Assembly (NCBI RefSeq): GCF_019645815.1
Contig: NZ_CP080997.1
Coordinates: forward strand, 4,592,880-4,656,879
Direction: 5' to 3'
DNA from: Mycolicibacter heraklionensis
GTDB taxonomy: Bacteria > Actinomycetota > Actinomycetes > Mycobacteriales > Mycobacteriaceae
DNA length: 64,000 bases
Translations under genes and position numbers: made by a program
Part shown: one piece after another, positions 1 through 7,674 of the stretch
Numbering within the stretch: the first letter of the stretch is position 1
How the letters are laid out: each line of letters starts with the position of its first letter
Notes under the pieces: model-generated
The model's input: the letters and a program-made list of their open reading frames with translations, nothing else
Database searches by the model: none
Told to the model about the DNA's origin: nothing

Positions 1-18
1 AAGGCAGGTCACCCACTC

Positions 19-996
19 GTGACTCACACTCCCGCAGAGAATCCGGCGGCGGCCGCAGCCCGTGACGCGTTGCTGGCGTTGCGCAACGAAGTCGCCAAGG
101 TCGTGGTCGGCCAGGACGCGGTGGTCAGCGGCCTGGTGATCGCACTGTTGTGCCGCGGCCACGTGCTGCTCGAAGGTGTTCCGGGCGTTGCGAAAACACT
201 GCTGGTCCGAACTCTGAGCGCCGCGTTGCGGCTGGACTTCAAACGGGTCCAGTTCACCCCCGACCTGATGCCCGGCGACATCACCGGCTCGCTGGTCTAC
301 GACACCCACACCGCGGAGTTCGTGTTCCGGCCGGGACCGGTCTTCACCAACCTGCTGCTGGCCGACGAGATCAATCGCACCCCACCCAAAACCCAGGCGG
401 CGCTGCTGGAGGCGATGGAGGAAGGGCAGGTCAGCGTCGACGGCGCGGCCAAGCCGCTGCCCGACCCGTTCATCGTCGCCGCCACCGCCAACCCCATCGA
501 GTACGAGGGCACCTACCGGCTGCCGGAGGCCCAGCTCGACCGGTTCCTGCTCAAGCTGACCGTGCCACTGCCGGTGCGCGAGGCCGAGATCGACATCTTG
601 TCCCGGCATGCCCACGGCTTCGACCCGCACGACCTGTCCGCGGTGGCCGAGGTGGCCGGTGCGCAGGAGTTGGCCGCCGGCCGCGCCGCGGTGCGCCAGG
701 TGCTGGTGGCCGATCAGGTACTGGGTTACATCGTCGACGTGGTCGCGGCGACCCGGCGCTCGCCTGCCCTGCAACTGGGTGTCTCGCCCCGTGGCGCGAC
801 CGCGTTGCTGGCCACGTCGCGGTCGTGGGCGTGGCTGTCCGGGCGCAATTACGTCACGCCTGACGACGTCAAGGCGATGGCCCGCTCCACGCTGCGGCAC
901 CGGGTGATGTTGCGCCCGGAGGCCGACCTCGAAGGTGCTACCGCCGACGGGGTTCTCGACAGCATCTTGGCCTCGGTTCCGGTGCCGCGCTGGTGA
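19..996 (+). CDS. moxR2: MoxR-family AAA+ ATPase (MoxR2-like)
   Basis: A cytoplasmic AAA+ ATPase of the MoxR class, thought to act as a chaperone in maturation of protein complexes. The Walker A motif GVPGVAKT is at about residues 53-60 and the Walker B stretch LLLADEIN at about 112-119; the C-terminal lid domain follows from about 240. The gene overlaps the next one by four bases (GTGA), so it is translationally coupled to a DUF58 protein, the usual partner of MoxR ATPases. The start is GTG at 19, but the frame stays open to the window edge and M. tuberculosis Rv3692 is longer as I recall, so the true start may lie outside. Order with the next three genes matches Rv3692-Rv3695. Confidence 0.9.
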   Translation: MTHTPAENPAAAAARDALLALRNEVAKVVVGQDAVVSGLVIALLCRGHVLLEGVPGVAKTLLVRTLSAALRLDFKRVQFTPDLMPGDITGSLVYDTHTAEFVFRPGPVFTNLLLADEINRTPPKTQAALLEAMEEGQVSVDGAAKPLPDPFIVAATANPIEYEGTYRLPEAQLDRFLLKLTVPLPVREAEIDILSRHAHGFDPHDLSAVAEVAGAQELAAGRAAVRQVLVADQVLGYIVDVVAATRRSPALQLGVSPRGATALLATSRSWAWLSGRNYVTPDDVKAMARSTLRHRVMLRPEADLEGATADGVLDSILASVPVPRW

Positions 997-2312
997 TTCT
1001 GACGGGTCGCGCCGCACTGATCGCACTGCTCTGCGCCGTGCCGGTCACGCTGGCCCCCTGGCCGGCGGCGGCGTTCGCGGTGCTGCTGGCCGGGCTCATC
1101 CTGGCGGTGGTGCTCGACGTCGCGTTGACGACAGATCCCGCGACGCTGCGCATCGAGCGGTCCATGGACACCGCGGTACGGCTCGGCCAGACGTTGACGA
1201 CCACGTTGTGGATCGGCAACGGCGGCAGACGATTCCGCGGGCAGCTTCGTGACGCCTGGCCGCCCAGCGCCTGCGCCGCACCGCGCTCCCATCCGCTGGA
1301 GTTGGCGGCCGGCCAGCAATCCCGGGTGGTCACCGAGCTACGGCCGATCCGCCGCGGCGACCAGCGGGCCGCCCGGGTCACCGTGCGCTCGATCGGGCCG
1401 CTGGGGCTGGCCGGGCGGCAGCGATCCAGACAGGTGCCCGGGCACGTGCGGGTACTCCCGCCGTTCTTGTCCCGCCGGCACCTGCCGGCACGCCTGGCCC
1501 GACTGCGGGAGGTCGACGGGAATCTTCCGGCGCTGGTGCGCGGTCAGGGCAGCGAGTTCGACTCGCTGCGCGAATACGTCGTCGGCGATGATGTGCGCTC
1601 GATCGACTGGCGGGCCACCGCGCGGCGTTCCGAGGTGGTGGTGCGGACTTGGCGGCCCGAGCGTGACCGGCGGGTGGTCATCGTGCTCGACACCGGCCGC
1701 ACCGCGGCCGGCCGGATCGGGATCGACCCCACCGCACGTGACCCCGCAGGCTGGCCCCGGCTGGATTGGTCGATGGATGCCGCACTATTGCTGGCGGCGT
1801 TGGCATTACGCGCCGGCGACCACGTCGATCTGCTCGCCCATGACCAGGTGGCCCGGGCCGGGGTGTTCGGGGCGTCGCGGACCCGGCTGTTCGCTCAGCT
1901 GGTGGACGCGATGGCGCCGCTGCAGCCGGCGCTGGTCGAGTCCGACGCCGCGGCGATGGTGGCCACCTTGTCCCGGCGGGCACGCCGACAGAACCTGGTG
2001 GTGCTGTTGACCGATCTCAACGCCTCCGCCCTGGAGGAAGGCCTGCTGCCGGTGTTGCCGAAACTGACTGCAGAACACCAGGTGATCCTGGCCGCAGTCG
2101 CCGATCCGCGGGTGGAACGACTGGCACACGGACGCGGCGACGCGGCCGTGGTCTACGACGCGGGCGCCGCCGAGCGGGCCCGCAATGACCGCCGCGCGAT
2201 GGCGGCCCGGTTGCGACGCAGCGGCGTGCAGGTGATCGACGCCCCACCCGAGGACCTGGCGCCGGCACTGGCCGACGCCTATCTGGCGATGAAGGCCGCC
2301 GGACGGCTCTGA
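993..2312 (+). CDS. DUF58 domain membrane protein (Rv3693-like)
   Basis: This 439-residue protein begins with two hydrophobic segments (about residues 5-38) and carries the DUF58 signature near residues 186-235, including GDDVRSIDW, followed by a von Willebrand A-like fold with IVLDTGRT. DUF58 proteins are encoded beside MoxR ATPases and are thought to be their membrane-associated partners; the exact substrate is not known. The GTG start at 993 overlaps the moxR stop by four bases, showing an operon. A hairpin-forming repeat follows the stop, between this gene and the convergent SpoIIM-like gene. Confidence 0.85.
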   Translation: MILTGRAALIALLCAVPVTLAPWPAAAFAVLLAGLILAVVLDVALTTDPATLRIERSMDTAVRLGQTLTTTLWIGNGGRRFRGQLRDAWPPSACAAPRSHPLELAAGQQSRVVTELRPIRRGDQRAARVTVRSIGPLGLAGRQRSRQVPGHVRVLPPFLSRRHLPARLARLREVDGNLPALVRGQGSEFDSLREYVVGDDVRSIDWRATARRSEVVVRTWRPERDRRVVIVLDTGRTAAGRIGIDPTARDPAGWPRLDWSMDAALLLAALALRAGDHVDLLAHDQVARAGVFGASRTRLFAQLVDAMAPLQPALVESDAAAMVATLSRRARRQNLVVLLTDLNASALEEGLLPVLPKLTAEHQVILAAVADPRVERLAHGRGDAAVVYDAGAAERARNDRRAMAARLRRSGVQVIDAPPEDLAPALADAYLAMKAAGRL

Positions 2313-2320
2313 CCCCGGCC

Positions 2321-2380
2321 GCGAGCGTGCACGGAATGTCACGACTAGCGGCGTGGCGCCGTGCAGACACGCGCGCTCGC
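2321..2380. terminator. inverted repeat between convergent genes, likely bidirectional terminator
   Basis: GCGAGCG (2321-2327) pairs with CGCTCGC (2374-2380) and TGCACGG (2328-2334) with CCGTGCA (2359-2365), giving a long interrupted stem in the gap between two converging genes. There is no U-tract, as is common for mycobacterial terminators. It may be a dispersed repeat used as a terminator; this is inference from position and structure. Confidence 0.5.
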
Positions 2381-2391
2381 GCAGTACGGGG

Positions 2392-3384
2392 CTAACCGGT
2401 GGGGATGACGTCGGGGGCATCGGCGATGTCACCGGTCTCGTCGGCGGCCACCGCCTTGCGCCCGAAGTGCACCACATAGGCCAGAAACGCCGCCTCGACC
2501 ACGACGCCGATGCCGATCCGCAGCCAGGTCGGCAGGGACGACGGGGTCACCATCGCCTCGAGCAGCCCGGCCACGGCGAGCACCACGACCAACCCCACGG
2601 CCACCGCGACGACGGCCCGGCCCTGTTCGGCGAGCGCCTGTCCGCGGGGCCGATCCCCTGGTGCGATCACCGTCCAGCCCAGTCGCATGCCCACCGCGCC
2701 GGCCAGGAACACCGCCGTCAACTCCAGCAGTCCGTGCGGGGCAAGCAGTCCCAGCATGAAACCGCCCCGGCCGGCGTGGAACATCAGCCCGAGACCCAAT
2801 CCGAGGTTGGCCGCGTTGGAGAACAACAGCGCCGGGATCGGCAGGCCCAGCAGCACCGAGAACGCAATGGCGCGGGCGGCCACCCAGGCGTTGTTCACCC
2901 AGACCTGCAGGGCGAACGACCCGGCCGGGTGATCGCTGTAGTAGGCGGCGAAGTCGTGGTTGACCAGCCGGTCGATCTCCGCGGGGGTGCCGATCACCGC
3001 CTGCACATCGGGGTTGCCGGCCACCCAGCAGGCGATGACCGCCGACACCGCCAGGAACACCACGGCGGTGCCCAGCCACCACCGCCAGGCCCGGTAGGCG
3101 ACTACCGGAAACGACACCGTCACGAACCGGACGAACTCCGAGGCCAACGGCGCATGGGCGCCGGTGACGGCGGCACGCGCCCGTGCCACCAGGGCGGAAA
3201 GTCGGCCGATGAGCGCCGCATCCGACGACGACGAGCGCACCACCGACAGGTGAGTGGACACCCGCTGATACAGGTCCACCAATTCGTCGATCTCAGCGCC
3301 GGTGAGCCGTCGCCGGTTCTTGACCAGTGACTCCAGCCGCTCCCAGGTCGGTCGGTGGGTCAGCACGAAGGCGTCGACATCCAC
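2392..3384 (-). CDS. SpoIIM / stage II sporulation M-like membrane protein (Rv3694c-like)
   Basis: A 330-residue multi-pass membrane protein of the SpoIIM (DUF95) family. A soluble N-terminal part with VDLYQRVSTHLSVVR (about residues 36-50) is followed by about five hydrophobic helices from residue 95 onward. Mycobacteria do not make endospores in the Bacillus sense, so the name reflects the fold only; in many actinobacteria this gene sits next to RDD, DUF58 and MoxR genes, as here, and a role with that envelope complex is likely. It is divergent from the RDD gene, with 24 bases between the two starts, so they probably share a promoter region. Confidence 0.8.
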   Translation of the reverse strand: MDVDAFVLTHRPTWERLESLVKNRRRLTGAEIDELVDLYQRVSTHLSVVRSSSSDAALIGRLSALVARARAAVTGAHAPLASEFVRFVTVSFPVVAYRAWRWWLGTAVVFLAVSAVIACWVAGNPDVQAVIGTPAEIDRLVNHDFAAYYSDHPAGSFALQVWVNNAWVAARAIAFSVLLGLPIPALLFSNAANLGLGLGLMFHAGRGGFMLGLLAPHGLLELTAVFLAGAVGMRLGWTVIAPGDRPRGQALAEQGRAVVAVAVGLVVVLAVAGLLEAMVTPSSLPTWLRIGIGVVVEAAFLAYVVHFGRKAVAADETGDIADAPDVIPTG

Positions 3385-3408
3385 GTCGCCGAGCGTAGCG
3401 TCTGAGCT

Positions 3409-4239
3409 ATGCCCAACCGCAGCCCCGAGCTGGTGACCGGCGACGCCGTCGTCCTCGACATCGCGATCGCGCAGCTGCCGGTGCGCGCGGTGAGCGCGCT
3501 GATCGACATCACCGTCGTAATGGTCGGTTACCTGTGCGCGATCGTGCTGTGGGCCACCACTCTCGGCCGGTTCGACGACGCGTTGACCACGGCAATCATG
3601 ATCATCTTCGCCGTGCTGCTGCTGGTCGGCTACCCGGTCACCATGGAGACGCTCACCCGGGGCCGGTCGCTGGGCAAGATGGCGATGGGACTGCGGGTGG
3701 TTTCCGATGACGGCGGCCCGGAACGCTTCCGGCAGGCACTCTTTCGGGCGCTGGCCTCGGTTATCGAAATCTGGGGCCTGACCGGCAGCCCAGCGGTGAT
3801 CTGCAGCCTGCTGTCACCGCGCGGAAAACGCCTGGGCGACATCTTCGCCGGCACGGTGGTGATCAGCGAACGCGCGCCGGCTTTGACTCCGCCGCCCATG
3901 ATGCCGCCCGGGCTGGCCTGGTGGGCGTCGAGCTTGCAGTTGTCGGGCCTACGCGCCGAGTCCGCGGAGCTGGCAAGGCAATTCCTGGCCCGAGCCGCAC
4001 AGCTCGACCCGCACACCCGGCAGATGATGGCCTACCGGATCTCCGGTGACGTGCTGGCGCACATCTCACCGCCACCGCCCCCGGATGCCCCACCCGAACT
4101 GGTGTTGGCCGCGGTGCTGGCCGAACGGCATCAACGCGAGCTGGCGCGGTTTCAGGCCGTGCCGCCCGGACCGTATTTCCCGCCGCCTCCGGCGCCGTGG
4201 CCGCCACCGAATGCGGGCGGGTTCTTCCCCCCGGGCTGA
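3409..4239 (+). CDS. RDD family membrane protein (Rv3695-like)
   Basis: A 276-residue protein with an RDD domain in the first ~160 residues: the Arg of PVRAVSALIDI, the Asp of DITVVMVGY, two or three transmembrane helices, then GRSLGKMAMGLRVV and GKRLGDIFAG, both typical RDD-family loops. The C-terminal ~110 residues are cytoplasmic and end in a proline-rich tail. RDD proteins are putative transporters or scaffolds; the function in this MoxR/DUF58/SpoIIM neighbourhood is not established. ATG start at 3409, shortly after the divergent SpoIIM-like start. Confidence 0.85.
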   Translation: MPNRSPELVTGDAVVLDIAIAQLPVRAVSALIDITVVMVGYLCAIVLWATTLGRFDDALTTAIMIIFAVLLLVGYPVTMETLTRGRSLGKMAMGLRVVSDDGGPERFRQALFRALASVIEIWGLTGSPAVICSLLSPRGKRLGDIFAGTVVISERAPALTPPPMMPPGLAWWASSLQLSGLRAESAELARQFLARAAQLDPHTRQMMAYRISGDVLAHISPPPPPDAPPELVLAAVLAERHQRELARFQAVPPGPYFPPPPAPWPPPNAGGFFPPG

Positions 4240-4275
4240 ACCCTCCGCGCAACACGGTGTTGCATTCCGATAGTT

Positions 4276-4300
4276 CCCGATATATCGTCAACGTATCGGG
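4276..4300. promoter_or_regulatory. palindromic putative PadR operator
   Basis: Upstream of the PadR gene, CCCGATA (4276-4282) and TATCGGG (4294-4300) form an inverted repeat with an 11-base gap, and CGATATATCG (4278-4287) is itself a perfect palindrome. The site is about 40 bases upstream of the PadR start, in the place expected for an autoregulatory operator. The assignment is inferred from position and symmetry. Confidence 0.55.
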
Positions 4301-4338
4301 AGTGAAAGACGCTCCCCATCGAGAGCAATGAGGTACGC

Positions 4339-5118
4339 ATGAACATCCCCTTCGGTCCGCCCGGCGGACCCTTCACAGAAGATGCCGAACACCCCGTCGG
4401 TTTCGGTTTCGGCCCGGCGACGCCGCATCAGCGCCGCGCCGCCCACATCGCGCGCCGGCAGGCCCGGCGCGAGTTTCGCAGGCAGCTGCGCGACCACGCC
4501 GCCGACCATTGCGCCCCATTCGGCTTCGGTGCCGGCCACGAGGCCACCGGACCCGGGTTCGGCCCGGATTTCCGGCACGGATTCGGTCCGGGGTTCGGAC
4601 CTGGTTTCGGCCCTGGCGGCCCCGGCTTCGGCTTCGGCTTCGGTCCGGGCGGGCACCGTGGGCACCGGCGCGGCAATCGCGGCCGGCGCGGCGACGTGCG
4701 GCTCGCCATCCTGGCCCTGCTGGCCGAGGGCCCGATGCACGGCTACGAGATCATTCAGCAGATCGCCGAACGCAGCCAACAACTGTGGCGTCCCAGCCCC
4801 GGATCGGTCTACCCGACCTTGCAGATGCTGGTCGATGAGGGACTGATCACCGCCAGCGAAACAGACGGCAAGAAGCGCCTTTTCGAATTGACCGAAGAAG
4901 GCCGTGGCGTCGCCGAGACGATCGAGACCCCGCCGTGGGAGCAGATCACCGACGGCGCCGACCCGGGGCAGCTCAACCTGCGCACCGCGACGGGTCAGCT
5001 GTTCGGCGCGGTCGCGCAGGCCGGCCAGGCCGCCACGCCCGAACAGCAGCAGCGCATCGTCGACATCATCAACAGCGCCCGCAAGGAAATCTACGGGATC
5101 CTCGGCGAGACCGAGTAA
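4339..5118 (+). CDS. PadR-family transcriptional regulator with Gly/Phe-rich N-terminus
   Basis: A 259-residue regulator. Residues ~115-195 form the PadR winged helix: RLAILALLAEGPMHGYEI, then the wing region PSPGSVYPTLQMLVDEG and LTEEGR. PadR proteins bind operators as dimers and respond to small molecules. The first ~115 residues are unusual: low-complexity Gly, Phe and Pro repeats of the GFGPGFGPG type plus an Arg/His-rich patch, with no counterpart in classical PadR proteins. A symmetrical operator lies just upstream, suggesting autorepression. It ends 14 bases before the convergent nuclease gene. No obvious target gene is adjacent besides itself, and the ligand is unknown. Confidence 0.85.
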   Translation: MNIPFGPPGGPFTEDAEHPVGFGFGPATPHQRRAAHIARRQARREFRRQLRDHAADHCAPFGFGAGHEATGPGFGPDFRHGFGPGFGPGFGPGGPGFGFGFGPGGHRGHRRGNRGRRGDVRLAILALLAEGPMHGYEIIQQIAERSQQLWRPSPGSVYPTLQMLVDEGLITASETDGKKRLFELTEEGRGVAETIETPPWEQITDGADPGQLNLRTATGQLFGAVAQAGQAATPEQQQRIVDIINSARKEIYGILGETE

Positions 5119-5132
5119 GGGTCAGGTACGGG

Positions 5133-5861
5133 TCAACAGTGCCGAAGGACCCGATGCATCGCGGTCTTCTCGTTGGATGAAACCCACAGTCCGTAGGCGG
5201 TTTTGACCGCGATCTGACGGGCGACGAATTCGCATTCGAACGCGGCGTTCGCCGGCAGCCAGCCGGCGGCGTCGCGGAATGCTTTGTCAAAGTTGGCTTG
5301 TGCGCTGACCGCGAGCAGGTTGCGCGGATCGTTGGCGAAATCGCGGCGACGCCGATCGTCCCAGGACCGCGCTCCCTTGTACCAGGCATCGGCCAACGAC
5401 ACGAGATGGTCGACCTGCACGGCTTCGGATGTCTCCGGTCCACGGACGAACGTGATGGTCTCCCCGGAGTACGGGTCGTGCAGCACGCCGCGCTGCACCA
5501 GGCAGGTGCCCCGCCGAAGTTCGATCTGGGCCAGGTCGCGACGCAGGATGTCGTCGCGGGTGTTGCAGCCGTTGTGGCCGAATTCGACATCGACATCGTC
5601 GCTCCACCGCTCACCGAACCGGTAGCGCTTGAAATCCTGCTCGCGGTCCCAGCCCTTGACCGGGAGCGCTTCGAGCATGCGGCGGGCATCGTCATAACCA
5701 GGGTCGAGCGGCGCCGCGCCGGGCGTCGGCGGCGCCGGAGTCGGCGAGGGACCCGACGGCTGCGAAAACCGACCGTCGTACTGCCACCACGCCCAGCCGA
5801 CGGCCGCCACCACGACCAGCGCAACCAGCGCCCCGGGCAACACCCGTCTGCGTGCGGCCAT
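5133..5861 (-). CDS. membrane-anchored HNH endonuclease-like protein (DUF1524/GmrSD C-terminal type)
   Basis: A 242-residue protein with one N-terminal hydrophobic segment (about residues 8-26), a Pro-rich spacer, and a C-terminal HNH-type nuclease domain. The motif core is VDHLVSLADAW (Asp151-His152) followed by NDPRNLL (Asn177, Asn181) and Lys193, the pattern of the DUF1524/GmrSD-C family found in many exported actinobacterial nucleases. Cys99, Cys120, Cys210 and Cys242 may form disulfides outside the cell. The start chosen is the ATG at 5861, two bases after the glpK stop, so it is probably co-transcribed with glpK; a longer frame would begin inside glpK. A nutrient-scavenging or DNA-processing role is inferred only. 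Confidence 0.75.
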   Translation of the reverse strand: MAARRRVLPGALVALVVVAAVGWAWWQYDGRFSQPSGPSPTPAPPTPGAAPLDPGYDDARRMLEALPVKGWDREQDFKRYRFGERWSDDVDVEFGHNGCNTRDDILRRDLAQIELRRGTCLVQRGVLHDPYSGETITFVRGPETSEAVQVDHLVSLADAWYKGARSWDDRRRRDFANDPRNLLAVSAQANFDKAFRDAAGWLPANAAFECEFVARQIAVKTAYGLWVSSNEKTAMHRVLRHC

Positions 5862-5863
5862 TC

Positions 5864-7381
5864 TCAGGGCAGCTCGACCCAGTCCAGCGTGCGCTGCACG
5901 GCCTTTCGCCACCCGGCATAGCCTTCGGCCCGCTGCTCATCCGACCAGTTCGGGGTCCAGCGCTTGTCTTCGCGCCAATTGGCACGAAGATCGTCGGGCC
6001 CCTTCCAGAACCCGACCCCCAGTCCGGCCGCATACGCCGCCCCGAGAGCGGTGGTTTCGGCCACCACCGGCTTGACCACGTCGACGCCGAGCACGTCGGC
6101 CTGGATCTGCATACACAGGGCGTTGGCGGTGATACCGCCGTCGACCTTCAGAACCTCAAGGTGCACACCGGAATCGGCTTCCATCGCCTCGGCCACATCT
6201 CGGCTCTGGTAGCAGATCGCCTCCAAGGTGGCCCGGGCCAGATGTGCGTTGGTGTTGAAGCGGGACAACCCCACGATCGCGCCGCGCGCATCCGAACGCC
6301 AGTAGGGCGCGAACAAACCGGAGAACGCCGGCACGAAGTACATCCCGCCGTTGTCGGAGACCTGGCGGGCCAGGCTCTCGACCTGCGTGGCGCCGCTGAT
6401 GATGCCCAGCTGGTCGCGCAACCACTGCACCGCGGAACCGGTGACCGCGATCGAGCCCTCCAGCGCATACACCGGCTTGGCATCGCCGAACTGGTAGCAG
6501 ACCGTGGTCAACAATCCGTTGTTGGAGCGGACGATCTGCTCACCGGTGTTGAGCAGCAAGAAGTTTCCGGTGCCGTAGGTGTTCTTCGCCTCGCCCGCCG
6601 ACAAACACACCTGGCCGACCATCGCGCTCTGCTGGTCGCCCAGGATGCCGGCGATCGGCACCTCGCCGCGCAACGGCCCGGTACTCGTGGTGACCGCATG
6701 CCGGCGTCGCGTCGACGACGGCGTGATGCGCGGCAGCATTGCCCGCGGGATCGAGAACAACGCCAGAAGTTCGTCGTCCCAGTCCAGGGTCTCGAGGTTC
6801 ATCAGCATGGTGCGGCTGGCATTGGTGACGTCGGTCAGGTGCACGCCGCCGCGTGGCCCGCCGGTCAGGTTCCACAGCACCCAGCTGTCGCAGGTGCCGA
6901 ACAGCGCGTCGCCGCGCTCGGCGTCGGCGCGCACACCCTCGACGTTGTCCAGAATCCACTGCAGCTTGCCGCCGGAGAAATAGGTGGCCGGCGGCAAGCC
7001 CGCCTTGCGCCGGATCACCTCACCGTGGCCGTCGCGCTCCAGGGCCGCCGCGATGGCGTCGGTTCGGGTGTCCTGCCAGACGATCGCATTGTGGTAGGGC
7101 TGGCCGGTCTTGCGGTTCCACACCACCGTCGTTTCGCGCTGGTTGGCGATGCCCAGCGCCGCCAGGTCGGAAGCGTGGAGCTTGGTGGTGTTGAGCGCTG
7201 AGACCAGCACGGCCGCGGTGTGGTTCCACAATTCGAACGGATCGTGTTCCACCCAGCCGGCTCGCGGCAGGATCTGTTCGTGTTCGAGCTGATGGCGGCC
7301 CACCTCCGCACCGTCATGGTCGAAGATGATGCAGCGAGTGCTGGTGGTGCCCTGGTCGATCGACGCGACGAAATCGGCCAA
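5864..7381 (-). CDS. glpK: glycerol kinase
   Basis: ATP-dependent phosphorylation of glycerol to sn-glycerol-3-phosphate, in the cytoplasm; an FGGY-family kinase of 505 residues. The N-terminal phosphate-binding motif SIDQGTTSTR and the C-terminal KVDGGITANALCMQIQAD segment (FGGY signature region) are intact. The preferred start is the TTG at 7381, preceded by an AGGAG Shine-Dalgarno eight bases upstream and directly followed by the conserved N-terminus; an ATG at 7435 would add 18 unconserved residues. It corresponds to Rv3696c in synteny and precedes the HNH gene by two bases. Confidence 0.95.
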   Translation of the reverse strand: MADFVASIDQGTTSTRCIIFDHDGAEVGRHQLEHEQILPRAGWVEHDPFELWNHTAAVLVSALNTTKLHASDLAALGIANQRETTVVWNRKTGQPYHNAIVWQDTRTDAIAAALERDGHGEVIRRKAGLPPATYFSGGKLQWILDNVEGVRADAERGDALFGTCDSWVLWNLTGGPRGGVHLTDVTNASRTMLMNLETLDWDDELLALFSIPRAMLPRITPSSTRRRHAVTTSTGPLRGEVPIAGILGDQQSAMVGQVCLSAGEAKNTYGTGNFLLLNTGEQIVRSNNGLLTTVCYQFGDAKPVYALEGSIAVTGSAVQWLRDQLGIISGATQVESLARQVSDNGGMYFVPAFSGLFAPYWRSDARGAIVGLSRFNTNAHLARATLEAICYQSRDVAEAMEADSGVHLEVLKVDGGITANALCMQIQADVLGVDVVKPVVAETTALGAAYAAGLGVGFWKGPDDLRANWREDKRWTPNWSDEQRAEGYAGWRKAVQRTLDWVELP

Positions 7382-7674
7382 GTCTGACTCCTGTCCATAC
7401 CGGTGCCGGTCGGTGCCGCGTCCATCATGGCCCACCTGGTCCGATCGGGGTGGCGCTACACGGCGGATCCGACGCCCCGAACGGGTCAGTCCACAAAATT
7501 AGACATTCTTCACGAAGCCATCAGACGCTATTCATTCACTCGGGCGCATATTTCGATGTATTGCGAGTAGATCTCGTGATGGTGAACAAACGGTGTCGGA
7601 ACGCCGCCGATGTCTTTGCCCCCACAAGCCGCCGTGGCCGACCGCGTGCAGGTCAGAACTGAATCGGAGGAGCA

